Position numbers and translations under genes: made by a program. Under the pieces are notes generated by a model. The model was not told where the DNA came from. It did not search any database and worked only from the letters and a program-made list of their open reading frames with translations. Below, in pieces: positions 1 through 6,884 of a stretch of 64,000 bases of DNA (its first letter is position 1; the number at the start of each line of letters is the position of its first letter). Source of the stretch: Marisediminitalea oceani (GTDB lineage Bacteria; Pseudomonadota; Gammaproteobacteria; Enterobacterales; Alteromonadaceae); contig NZ_RCUA01000021.1 of assembly GCF_003731635.1 (NCBI RefSeq), positions 1 through 64,000 on the forward strand, written 5' to 3'.

Positions 1-251
1 TCCATCAGGCCATAATCAGGTTTAATACGGCCCGCTTTCCTGTCAGGATAAAGTGACTGATGTAGCCATTGATCGGAGGCATGCTCAGGTAACGGCCAGC
101 CACAATCCAGGGTTCTGAATTTACCGAGAATATCAGATATAGTGGCAGCCCCCACATTCAGTCTCCTGGCGATGTCCCGGTTACTGAGGTTTTCATCAAG
201 CTTAAGATAGAGAACCGCTTTAACGCGTTCTATGTCAGTAGGTTTTGACAT
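1..251 (-). CDS. IS21-family transposase IstA, N-terminal part (cut by window edge)
   Basis: The leftward frame opens with ATG at 251-249 and stays open to the window edge, giving about 83 residues. It begins MSKPTDIERVKAVLYLKL and contains a helix-turn-helix (NRDIARRLNVGAATISDIL, about residues 24-42). Then comes a CGWPLPEHASDQWLHQSLYP segment of the kind that follows the HTH in IS21 transposases (a WPLPE motif, then a Y/FP). IstA is the DDE transposase that works with the helper ATPase IstB. The catalytic core and istB would lie left of position 1. A Shine-Dalgarno-like GAGGAAA lies just upstream of the ATG. Family call is fairly sure; whether the copy is intact cannot be seen. Confidence 0.75.
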   Translation of the reverse strand, partial: MSKPTDIERVKAVLYLKLDENLSNRDIARRLNVGAATISDILGKFRTLDCGWPLPEHASDQWLHQSLYPDRKAGRIKPDYGLM

Positions 252-298
252 ACTTGTTTCCTCTTTAAAATTAAAAGAAGTTAACAAGCATAAAAGAC

Positions 299-375
299 TG
301 ATCGGGTGGTGAAGAAAAAGTCTGTGATCGAATGACCGGAATAGAGTTGATCGGGCTAGCCAGAATCAGCGATCG
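299..375. repeat. Four GATCG-centred repeats at the IS21 end
   Basis: TGATCGGG (299-306), TGATCG (325-330), TGATCGGG (348-355) and CGATCG (370-375) recur at steps of 26, 23 and 22 bases, between the istA start and the next gene. The near-regular spacing of about two helical turns suits an array of transposase-binding sites. Seen directly; the function is inferred from known IS21 end structure. Confidence 0.5.
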
Positions 376-393
376 AGAACATCAGAATACGCA

Positions 394-462
394 TTCTACG
401 GGGTAGAAGTTTTTCATCTTCTTCGGGGAGATAACTATAATTGCGACCTTTACCCCGTAGAA
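394..462. promoter_or_regulatory. Inverted repeats upstream of the small gene at 541
   Basis: Bases 394-408 form a perfect dyad, TTCTAC-GGG-GTAGAA. The 12 bases at 394-405 (TTCTACGGGGTA) return exactly as reverse complement at 451-462 (TACCCCGTAGAA), so two copies of the same site face each other 45 bases apart. Such a pair could be an operator for a DNA-binding antitoxin or a hairpin. There is no T-tract, so it is not an obvious terminator. It lies about 80 bases before the next gene. Confidence 0.4.
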
Positions 463-540
463 AATAAATCAACCAATAACGTTAACAGAATCGACGAATA
501 TCGACACGTTTAGTATGATCCATTCTGCGGGGGCTGACTT

Positions 541-738
541 ATGAGCGACGACATTCATTTCAATTACATATATGCGCTAGTGGATACGTGGTTTTACACT
601 GAGGATGAAGCATGGCGCTGGTATACAAGCGAAGTGATCCCCGCTTATGGTATGACGCCCATTCAAATAGTTGAGCAGATCGGAAGGGACGAACTTGAAA
701 AATGGGTCGATGTGAAAAGCTTAGGTAACTTCGAATGA
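541..738 (+). CDS. Small protein resembling an Xre/MbcA/ParS-type antitoxin toxin-binding domain
   Basis: The gene encodes 65 residues with no signal peptide or membrane segment. The layout TEDEAWRWY, then YGMTPIQIVEQ, then RDELEKWV resembles the C-terminal domain of MbcA/ParS/Xre antitoxins (DUF2384). There a glycine-x-x-P-hydrophobic motif follows an A-x-x-W helix. The N-terminal DNA-binding half of those antitoxins is absent, and no toxin gene of the RES or ParT type is adjacent: on the right is a leftward helicase gene, on the left the IS21 end. It may be a remnant left by the IS or an independent small protein. A GGGGG tract lies about 8 bases before the ATG as a weak ribosome site. The assignment is by motif shape only. 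Confidence 0.45.
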   Translation: MSDDIHFNYIYALVDTWFYTEDEAWRWYTSEVIPAYGMTPIQIVEQIGRDELEKWVDVKSLGNFE

Positions 739-807
739 GTTGGTGTGATTATCATTTTCGCGACTTTGTTTTTTTATCTCAGCTAAAACTACTCATTCAC
801 ACCTCCA

Positions 808-3063
808 TTATGCGCTTTTCGGGATATTCCAAATCGTCCCATCATCTTTTGTTTTTAACACAACGAAGTCACTATCGAGCATCGATTTAAGTCGAGTCTG
901 TCGCTGCATAGCTTTACTTTCTGTTGCAATAGCTTGCAGTAGTAGCTCCTTAGGCCCAACAATATCGACGTGTGTTTCAGCGCGGGTGATTGCTGTGTAA
1001 AGCCAGCTTCTATCTAGCATCCTTGTGTTGGTAAGCGTGATGATGATTCGCTTGAATTGTGAACCTTGGGCTTTATGCAGCGTTATTGCGTAGCTGAGCT
1101 GCATCTCGAAAAGCATGCTGTGAGTTATTTCAATGATGTCGCCATCGTCTGTATGCACTTCCGCATAGACATCATCACGCTGGTTAATGTTATGCACTGT
1201 ACCGAGTGTCCCGTTCCACACAGCTTTGTCGTAATTATTTCGCGTAAAAATAACGCGATCATTCTCTCTGAGATCGACGAATTGATGGTGACCATTCGCG
1301 CTTACCGAGATTTTTTTACCATCTTGATTGAGTGTAGCTTGAACGTTGCGATTAATTTGCTCGATCCCAGCCATGTTTTTAAAGCCTTTGCGTGTCATGC
1401 CGACAACTTGAGTTTCATCATTGCTTTTAGCGACTAACGCATCAACAGTGCGTTCAATTGCATCAACACATACATCATGAAACGTGATGTTACCCATTGT
1501 TAGTTGCTTTGGCACTTCCCCCTTGATAACGCATTCGGAATAATGCGGAATACCTGTAGAGTCTTCTGAGCGCTCATTCTTTTCGAGAATGGTCACGGGC
1601 ACTTTATTGCTATTGATAATATCTGCGAACACCCGACCCGCGCCAATGGAGGGAAGCTGCTGAACATCTCCGACGAAGATGATCCGCGCTGTATCAGGTA
1701 AATGCGTGACAAGCGCAAACATTGTTTGCACATCGAGCATGCTAGCTTCGTCAATGACAAGAACATACTTATCACCATGCCGTGGTGAGTCTTTACGCAA
1801 ATATTTTGCAATTGTGCATGAATAACAGCCTGTGCCTTCATGCATACGCATAGCAGCGCGGCCTGCAACGGCAACACCTTGTATCGTATAACCGAGGCTT
1901 GAATAGGTACTCAGCACGGTTCTTAGTACAGTTGTCTTACCTGTACCTGCGCCACCTGTAATGACGGATGCGCCATACATTACGGAGCGTTGCGTAGCGA
2001 GCTTTTGATTGTCGTTTAAAAATGGCGTTTCAGCCAGCGCTTCTCTATATGCTTTTTCTTCATCTGCACTCCACTGCTCAATCGCAGTCAGTTTTAGCAA
2101 ACGCTTTGCGATCACCGCTTCATGTATGTATGTGCCAGTCAGCTGATACAATCTATTTTCAACACAAATTAGTTTCTTGAAGCGCACAGCAAGTTCTATA
2201 GCTGCTTCTGCGAGCTTTATATCGAAATGCTTGTCGCTCAAGTGTTTAATGATCTGTCGATGTGTAGCCACGGTGTGACCGCGACTCGCGATTTTGTGCA
2301 TTGCATCTTCAGTGGCGGCGATAATTCGTCTTGGGTCTGTTTTGTATTTCTCCTCGCTTACTTCTCCGTCTTTCGACTTTATGATCTGTCGTGCGATATC
2401 GCTGGCTTTATCGAAGGGCATGCCAAAGTCCATCAATCGCCATGGATTTTCTGTGATCAAGTCAATCGTTCTATAATCATGATATTTGATAATGCGCGAA
2501 ACAATGCTTAATGGAACGCCGTGGTTGGATAGCCACTTCGCATATTTTATATTGTGATATTTCCTAAAGCCGTCTTTAAGCCGCTCTGCGGCCTTGTTTG
2601 TTAAGTCGCATGCATCGGCTAGGGTTTGGACGTCATTCTGCAACACAGCTTGATGCGGAGCCTCTGGGAAGGCTTTTATAAGCTTTCTTGCTTTGTTCTC
2701 ACTGATACCTGCGAAATCCTTGTCTCTGGAAATAAACTTCACCAGTGCTTCATGATCAGCAGGCACAATACACTCAGCTTTTGTCGCACTGACAAGTAAA
2801 ACGGGGCGGCTGTGTCTTTCGTAGCGCTGAGTGGATTTACTGCATGATCCAGTAATTTCCCAATGCTGGCCAACAGCTGGTTCCATTCCTCCTAGACGAT
2901 CCGGGTGCGTTTCAACGAAAATCAAAGTAGACGCATCTGTCACGATGTTATCGGAGGTAGCAACACCCGCGAACATGGCAGTTTTATCGTTTAATTGACG
3001 TATGCTTGTGATACGAATTTCGAAATCTTCGACTGTACTCTCTGCGCTGGCGAACATGATCAT
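808..3063 (-). CDS. RecD2-type superfamily 1 DNA helicase
   Basis: At 751 residues it is the usual size for RecD2. An N-terminal OB-like region is followed by helix-hairpin-helix segments (FAGISENKARKLIKAF at about 117-132, then a WLSNHGVPLSIVSRI region and an ENPWRL motif near 205-210). The SF1 motor follows: Walker A GGAGTGKTT (370-378), Walker B VIDEAS (436-441), a GDVQQLPSIGAG motif III, and the C-terminal YAITLHKAQGSQF and LYTAITRA motifs. It should be a 5'-3' DNA helicase or translocase. It is the last gene of a leftward operon; its ATG overlaps the preceding stop as ATGA at 3063-3060. Chromosomal RecD2 is not normally joined to a recombinase, so a role in processing mobile-element DNA is inferred. 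Confidence 0.85.
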   Translation of the reverse strand: MIMFASAESTVEDFEIRITSIRQLNDKTAMFAGVATSDNIVTDASTLIFVETHPDRLGGMEPAVGQHWEITGSCSKSTQRYERHSRPVLLVSATKAECIVPADHEALVKFISRDKDFAGISENKARKLIKAFPEAPHQAVLQNDVQTLADACDLTNKAAERLKDGFRKYHNIKYAKWLSNHGVPLSIVSRIIKYHDYRTIDLITENPWRLMDFGMPFDKASDIARQIIKSKDGEVSEEKYKTDPRRIIAATEDAMHKIASRGHTVATHRQIIKHLSDKHFDIKLAEAAIELAVRFKKLICVENRLYQLTGTYIHEAVIAKRLLKLTAIEQWSADEEKAYREALAETPFLNDNQKLATQRSVMYGASVITGGAGTGKTTVLRTVLSTYSSLGYTIQGVAVAGRAAMRMHEGTGCYSCTIAKYLRKDSPRHGDKYVLVIDEASMLDVQTMFALVTHLPDTARIIFVGDVQQLPSIGAGRVFADIINSNKVPVTILEKNERSEDSTGIPHYSECVIKGEVPKQLTMGNITFHDVCVDAIERTVDALVAKSNDETQVVGMTRKGFKNMAGIEQINRNVQATLNQDGKKISVSANGHHQFVDLRENDRVIFTRNNYDKAVWNGTLGTVHNINQRDDVYAEVHTDDGDIIEITHSMLFEMQLSYAITLHKAQGSQFKRIIITLTNTRMLDRSWLYTAITRAETHVDIVGPKELLLQAIATESKAMQRQTRLKSMLDSDFVVLKTKDDGTIWNIPKSA

Positions 3064-3509
3064 CGAGTTGGTAAGCCTAATTCAACCATGACTTCCCGCA
3101 TCTCACTTAATTGTGAAAACTGCGATTCTGTCTGCGCTATTTTTGCATTAGCTTTGGCGAGCTTAGACTCTAGGTCTGCTACGTGACGTCTCGTTTTGTC
3201 TAACTCTTTTTGAATTGCTGTCGTAGCGAGGCTATCAATCCCTGTCGATTGCTCAGAGGTTGTATTATCAAACTCAATGAGCAGCCATTTGTTTTTCTGC
3301 ATCTCAGTCACGATTTCTTCGTAGCGTGCTTGCAGGCGTGGGTTGCCGTTCACAGTGTCCATTAATGCTTTTCTGCCAAAGCCTGCATCCCTTGCGATTT
3401 GGTTTTTGTTGAGATCACCATCGTGTTTAATGTATGACTGAATCGAAGATTTATCTTGTGATTGATACCAGCCATTTAGCTTATCAACAGCAATTTGCGC
3501 TCTACCCAC
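3060..3509 (-). CDS. Small HTH plus coiled-coil protein of a recombinase operon (function unknown)
   Basis: The gene encodes 149 residues and starts at GTG (3509-3507). Residues about 25-60 look like a helix-turn-helix (KNQIARDAGFGRKALMDTV). Residues about 95-140 are a heptad-rich coiled coil (DKTRRHVADLESKLAKANAKI). This two-part layout, DNA reader followed by coiled coil, recalls accessory proteins encoded beside integrases of integrative elements (KfrA-like or DUF6262-like), but I cannot assign a family firmly. Its start overlaps the end of the serine recombinase gene by 8 bases and its stop overlaps the helicase start, so the three are translationally coupled. Confidence 0.55.
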   Translation of the reverse strand: MGRAQIAVDKLNGWYQSQDKSSIQSYIKHDGDLNKNQIARDAGFGRKALMDTVNGNPRLQARYEEIVTEMQKNKWLLIEFDNTTSEQSTGIDSLATTAIQKELDKTRRHVADLESKLAKANAKIAQTESQFSQLSEMREVMVELGLPTR

Positions 3510-4074
3510 GTTTACCTCCCACGATCCGAGATATTGTCTGACGGGATACAGCGTATTTGTTCGCCAGTTCCTCCATCGTTTTCCCGTTTTGATAAGCCTT
3601 TTTGATTATCTCTCTCTGTTTATCATCAATCTTTTTCGGTGCGCCAAATTTTACGCCTGCGCTCATTGCACGCTCTCGACCTTCAGCGGTTCGTGACACA
3701 ATTAAATCTCGCTCAAGCTGCGCGAATGTACCGAGAAGGGCAACTTGAGCTTTCGAAAAGGGGGAGTCGTTTGAGGTGTCAATCGCGCCATCTAGACTGC
3801 GTAACGTGGCTTTTTTTGTGTGGATATCATCGATAGTGCTTAGAATGGAGCGAAGAGAGCGGCCAAGTCGATCAAGCTTCGTAACGACAACGACATCGCC
3901 TTTCCTAATGTAACGTACAAGCTCATCAAGCTTTTTGCTGTTTTCATCGGAAGCGCCGCTTTGCTTCCCATGAAATATTTCATCACAGCCAGCGTTATTA
4001 AGTAATTCAAGCTGTGTGGACAAATCCTGATCTTTCGTACTTACCCGTGCAAACCCAATAAGCGCCATGATCAA
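3502..4074 (-). CDS. Serine recombinase, resolvase/invertase family
   Basis: At 190 residues this is a typical small serine recombinase. It shows the N-terminal FARVSTKDQDLSTQ motif with the nucleophile Ser12 and Arg10. The active-site stretch TKLDRLGRS has Asp67, Arg69 and Arg72, and AQLERDLI holds the E-helix start. A C-terminal helix-turn-helix runs about 152-186 (MEELANKYAVSRQTISRI). The family cuts and rejoins DNA at short dyad sites, as in cointegrate resolution or inversion. The start may be the first or second ATG (MIMALIG or MALIG). It overlaps the upstream small gene as ATGA at 4074-4071. No long DDE transposase of the Tn3 type is visible beside it. Confidence 0.9.
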   Translation of the reverse strand: MIMALIGFARVSTKDQDLSTQLELLNNAGCDEIFHGKQSGASDENSKKLDELVRYIRKGDVVVVTKLDRLGRSLRSILSTIDDIHTKKATLRSLDGAIDTSNDSPFSKAQVALLGTFAQLERDLIVSRTAEGRERAMSAGVKFGAPKKIDDKQREIIKKAYQNGKTMEELANKYAVSRQTISRIVGGKRG

Positions 4075-4355
4075 TTGCCTCTTACTGGATTAAATCGAAG
4101 CGTAAGCGCATTCTCTCTGCAAAAGTCTAAGATTGCTTGCTCATACTGCACTTCATCGCGTTTATAGCGAACCCCAAATTCAATAGTGTCACCTACAACC
4201 TTGGCTCGAAGGTCATTCATCCCGTTATCGACATTTAGCGTATCCGTACCGGGGATTTCGTGGATCTCATCTGCTCTGAACTTAGCTTTAGCTAACTTAG
4301 TCAACAATGCCCATGGGTCTGCGTCTATACTGATGATTTCAACGTCAAGCTTCAT
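4071..4355 (-). CDS. Unknown small protein upstream of serine recombinase
   Basis: The gene encodes 94 residues, soluble, of mixed charge, with no recognised motif; a phrase such as DADPWALLTKLAKAKFRADE suggests an amphipathic helical start. Its stop overlaps the recombinase start as ATGA, so the two are almost certainly translated together. It lies 28 bases downstream of another small gene on the same strand. It could be a regulator or recombination accessory, but nothing in the sequence shows this. Confidence 0.6.
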   Translation of the reverse strand: MKLDVEIISIDADPWALLTKLAKAKFRADEIHEIPGTDTLNVDNGMNDLRAKVVGDTIEFGVRYKRDEVQYEQAILDFCRENALTLRFNPVRGN

Positions 4356-4383
4356 AAAAGTATACTTCGTTTCTTTACTACTC

Positions 4384-4656
4384 TCATTCTATAGACTCAA
4401 TGTACTCAATTGCGCTTTTCAGCAATGTTAGATCCTTGCCTGCATCCATCGTTTGCTTAACTGCTTCTTCGTCATCTACTTCTGGAGGTGCAATATAAAA
4501 CAGATCGCGAGAGTGCTTAAATGTTCGTTTAGGAGGGAAACCGTCTTCTTCCGCACGAATAATCACGAGTCGACCATTGAATGAACCTAACTCCATGAAA
4601 CTTACACCTCTTTCCATATTCACTCGAAAGTTCTCCCGACCATTGTAAACGTACAT
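4384..4656 (-). CDS. Unknown small protein, first gene of the recombinase operon
   Basis: Up to 90 residues. The longest frame starts at ATG 4656 behind GAGGGA. An internal ATG at codon 21 (MELGSFNGRLVIIRAEED) has a better placed AGAGGTG eight bases upstream and may be the true start, giving about 70 residues. A third ATG at 4661, also behind AGAGGGA, opens a 13-codon frame that ends just before codon 14 of the long frame, so a leader peptide is possible. The protein is acidic at its C-terminal end (PPEVDDEEAV). No family recognised. Confidence 0.5.
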   Translation of the reverse strand: MYVYNGRENFRVNMERGVSFMELGSFNGRLVIIRAEEDGFPPKRTFKHSRDLFYIAPPEVDDEEAVKQTMDAGKDLTLLKSAIEYIESIE

Positions 4657-5158
4657 CGCATCTTCCCTCTTTGTGTTAATATTGAGTGTTAACTAAGTTA
4701 TAACTTATGTACAGTATTCAGGAGGTGGGTACAAAAGTCAAATGTGATGTTTATGTACCGTACAATAGTAAATCTAAAACATATGTGCTAAATTTTGCAA
4801 AATGAGGTAAGTGTTGTTTAACAGACAACTATTATACTTTTGCAAACCACAATCCTATGCTTCAGACAAAAGAACAATCCGCTATTTATTAAATCAATCA
4901 TACTATTTGTTGCGAATCTGATGACTCGACGAAAAATACGGCACAAAAAAGTACCACAGTGAACGGCTCAAATGTACGTTTAGCTGCCGTTCGGCCCGAC
5001 AGTCATTTCATGTATTCGCTTTTATTTTCACTCACCAGTTTTGCGAACGCCTAAGTGTATGACTTGGCAGCGTAAAGCTGTACTATGATGATAGTGATTC
5101 ATTTATATGCGGTTCTTAGGGTCCGCATCATTTAAATGTTAGCAGTCAGGAGAAATAT
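4657..5158. other. 500-base AT-rich noncoding stretch between recombinase operon and cassettes
   Basis: No convincing gene on either strand. It holds the palindrome at 4694-4707 and short GTAC-rich dyads (for example GTACCGTAC near 4756). A hairpin, ATGCGG (5107-5112) with CCGCAT (5123-5128), lies just ahead of GTTAGCA at 5138-5144, which has the form of an integron core site. No attC arms matching that core were found to its left. A promoter for the cassette genes should lie here, but I could not choose one with confidence. Confidence 0.4.
4694..4707. promoter_or_regulatory. Perfect 14-base palindrome upstream of the recombinase operon
   Basis: TAAGTTATAACTTA is perfectly self-complementary and lies about 40 bases upstream of the first gene of the leftward operon. 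TGT-containing flanks on both sides extend it loosely to about 28 bases. A dyad of this size with an AT centre fits either an operator for an operon product or a crossover site for the serine recombinase. Neither role is proven by the sequence. Confidence 0.4.
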
Positions 5159-5764
5159 TTGAAACTTGCGCTCTTCGATTTTGATGGAACAATAACGACA
5201 AGAGATACTTATACAAAATTTGTAATCTCGAACGCGAGTATTTTTAGGCTTATTTTAGGAGGTTTCCTCCTTTCCCCTTTAATACTTCTTAATAAGTTAA
5301 AATTACTGCCGTCCCCTTTATTAAGACCTGTAATTACAAAATTAGCATTTAAAGGAACTAAGGTTGATGACATAAATCAGAGAGCACAAGATTACGTTCA
5401 TAAATACTTACCTAAAGTAATTCGACCTAATATGCTTTGCCAAATACAAAAGCACAAAGAGTTTGGCGATCATGTAGTTGTAGTTTCTGCGTCAATTTCT
5501 CCATATCTCAAAATTTGGTGCAAAGGCTTGGGTATTGAGTTAATTTGCAGTGAACTTGAGGAAAAAGACGGGTACTTTACTGGTTCATATGTTAACGGTG
5601 ATTGCAGTGGTCAAAGGAAGGCAGATAGTATTAAAAATACAATTAACTTAGACTCCTTTGAGCAAGTAATTGCTTACGGCGATACTAAAGAAGATCACGC
5701 GATGCTCAAATTAGCACATGAAAGCTATTTTAGGGGTAAACCTTTTTCAGCAAATGACTGCTAA
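5159..5764 (+). CDS. HAD-IB family phosphatase in an integron-type cassette (first copy)
   Basis: The gene encodes 201 residues and starts at TTG 5159 behind CAGGAG. Haloacid dehalogenase motifs are complete: motif I LFDFDGT with Asp7 and Asp9, motif II VVVVSAS with Ser110, a conserved Lys near 154, and motif III YGDTKEDHAM with Asp175 and Asp179. A hydrophobic stretch at about 28-50 lies in the cap region. The family (SerB and YfhB relatives) hydrolyses small phosphate esters through a phospho-aspartate; the substrate cannot be told. The stop TAA at 5762 lies inside the attC inverse core, as is usual for cassette genes. Codon use is AT-rich compared with the genes after 7400. Confidence 0.85.
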   Translation: MKLALFDFDGTITTRDTYTKFVISNASIFRLILGGFLLSPLILLNKLKLLPSPLLRPVITKLAFKGTKVDDINQRAQDYVHKYLPKVIRPNMLCQIQKHKEFGDHVVVVSASISPYLKIWCKGLGIELICSELEEKDGYFTGSYVNGDCSGQRKADSIKNTINLDSFEQVIAYGDTKEDHAMLKLAHESYFRGKPFSANDC

Positions 5765-5866
5765 CAAGCCAATAAACACACTCACTTCGTTCGCTGGGAC
5801 GCATACACGCGGGGCGGCTTCGCCATTATGCCCCACATGTCTGCGCCCGTTATTGGAAAGTTATGC
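5759..5866 (+). other. Integron attC recombination site 1
   Basis: The left simple site has R'' TGCTAAC (5759-5765) and L'' CCAATAA (5769-5775), three bases apart. The right simple site has L' TTATTGG (5850-5856) and R' GTTATGC (5860-5866), also three bases apart. L'' and L' are exact complements. The interior folds further: GGGACGCA with TGCGCCC, and GGGGC with GCCCC. Length is about 108 bases, normal for attC. The recombination point would be between G5860 and T5861. This pattern is seen directly and is strong; the R' box departs from GTTRRRY at one base. Confidence 0.85.
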
Positions 5867-5890
5867 CCAATCAAGGAAGAATTTAGCTAC

Positions 5891-6553
5891 ATGAACTTGG
5901 TACTTTTTGACTTCGATAAAACTATAATAAATAGGGATACTGGCGCAGCGTACATGAAATTTATGCTTAGCCGAAATCCTTTACGTTTGCTCTTTTGTTT
6001 TTTGTCTTTGCCAATCTCTACGCCATTTCTGTTTCATGCGAGAACTAAACATGTAGGATTCTCGATACTTCTATGGTTAGCAACACTGGGAATCAGCGAC
6101 AGAAAAATTATGCACCTGCGTAAGTTGTTTATCCGAATGTACCTCAGTGACAGTTCAACAATAATTTTCAACGACGCTGTCCAACAACTACTCTTACACT
6201 CTTCAAATACAGATGACGTAATAGTCGTGAGTGGTGCATCAGACTGGATGGTTAAAGCTGTCTTTGCTCAAAATCACCTTCCTAACGTAAGATTTGTCTG
6301 CTCTGAAGAAACTCGCTTTTTCGGCGGCATTATCAGTAAATTTCACTGTTACGCATCTAGAAAAGTAGAGCGAGTACGAGAACTTTTTGATTTAGAAAAA
6401 TATGACTTAGTTATTGGCTACTCAGACAGTTCAGCCGATATACCAATGCTTAAACTTTGCAACAAGCGATATATTATCAACCCAAGTCCAAGGTGCTTTA
6501 GAAAGTTTACCAAGTCGTTTAATAAGGCAATGGCAGTTTTAAATTGGGCATAA
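5891..6553 (+). CDS. HAD-IB family phosphatase in an integron-type cassette (second copy)
   Basis: The gene encodes 220 residues counted from ATG 5891. I chose this start because AAGGAAGA lies upstream and because an earlier in-frame ATG at 5828 sits inside the attC site. Motif I is LFDFDKT (Asp7, Asp9), motif II VVSGASDW, and motif III GYSDSSADIPML. It shares the overall plan of the gene before it (a hydrophobic segment after motif I, similar spacing) but has clearly diverged. It probably hydrolyses a phosphorylated metabolite or lipid; the substrate is unknown. The TAA stop at 6551 is part of the next attC. Two related phosphatases in adjacent cassettes is unusual. Confidence 0.85.
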   Translation: MNLVLFDFDKTIINRDTGAAYMKFMLSRNPLRLLFCFLSLPISTPFLFHARTKHVGFSILLWLATLGISDRKIMHLRKLFIRMYLSDSSTIIFNDAVQQLLLHSSNTDDVIVVSGASDWMVKAVFAQNHLPNVRFVCSEETRFFGGIISKFHCYASRKVERVRELFDLEKYDLVIGYSDSSADIPMLKLCNKRYIINPSPRCFRKFTKSFNKAMAVLNWA

Positions 6554-6661
6554 CAAACGCATAAACTCGCTCGCGGGCTCGCTGGGACAATAACACGTAG
6601 GCTCAGTCGCTTCGCTCCAATTTTAGCCTACGTGTTATTGCCCGTTATGCGGGCGTTGAAT
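6548..6661 (+). other. Integron attC recombination site 2
   Basis: R'' GCATAAC (6548-6554) and L'' CGCATAA (6558-6564) on the left match L' TTATGCG (6645-6651) and R' GTTGAAT (6655-6661) on the right. R' fits GTTRRRY perfectly. The interior has a 16-base perfect stem, CAATAACACGTAGGCT (6588-6603) with its complement at 6625-6640. Length is about 114 bases. The mobile cassette would run from T5861 to G6655 and contains one complete HAD gene. This is the stronger of the two attC sites. Confidence 0.9.
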
Positions 6662-6884
6662 GTCCCTTGTTTGTCTAAAGCTGCCTTTAACATCGAGGAG
6701 ATAAAAGTATGATACTTTTCTGCTCAGTATGACTGTTTTTTGTTTGGACAATACCTTTTTTGTCAATCTACAGTAATACCATCATATTAATATTCGGCAA
6801 ATACACAGACTATTGGTATGGTTTGATCATGTATTGAATAGAGCACCGCTTGAACAAAATGGTGCTCTTTATACACTTAACGTT
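6662..6884. other. Right end of the accessory island, noncoding
   Basis: No gene seen. The stretch carries several dyads: AAAAGTAT-G-ATACTTTT (6703-6719), and AGAGCACC (6840-6847) with its exact complement GGTGCTCT (6861-6868) around a 13-base loop. A repeated TTGTTTG word occurs near 6667 and 6736. It ends where recA coding sequence begins at about 6885. Dyads and repeated words beside a junction are typical of attachment-site arms bound by an integrase or excisionase, but this reading is inference. Confidence 0.45.

Larger units (their letters stand above)
1..385 (-). mobile_element. One end of an IS21-family insertion sequence
   Basis: The istA start at 251 is followed outward by a noncoding stretch with several GATCG-containing repeats, which is how IS21 terminal regions are built (multiple internal repeats bound by the transposase). 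The outer boundary is not certain. I place it near 384-385, where the leftward strand would begin TGATG and the outermost GATCG lies about ten bases in. No target-site duplication can be assessed because the other end is outside the window. Confidence 0.5.

Noticed and set aside
2227-2511. Forward frames inside the RecD2-like helicase gene
   Set aside because: Antisense to a gene with complete helicase motifs; cysteine-rich composition typical of a shadow frame.
5828-5890. Upstream in-frame ATG that would lengthen the second HAD protein by 21 residues
   Set aside because: It lies inside the attC site and lacks a ribosome site; ATG 5891 has AAGGAAGA and puts the DxD motif at the usual position.
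6850-6884. Start of a longer frame fused to the recA fragment (TTG 6850)
   Set aside because: The first dozen codons have no RecA similarity and no ribosome site; the frame is open only by chance across the junction.
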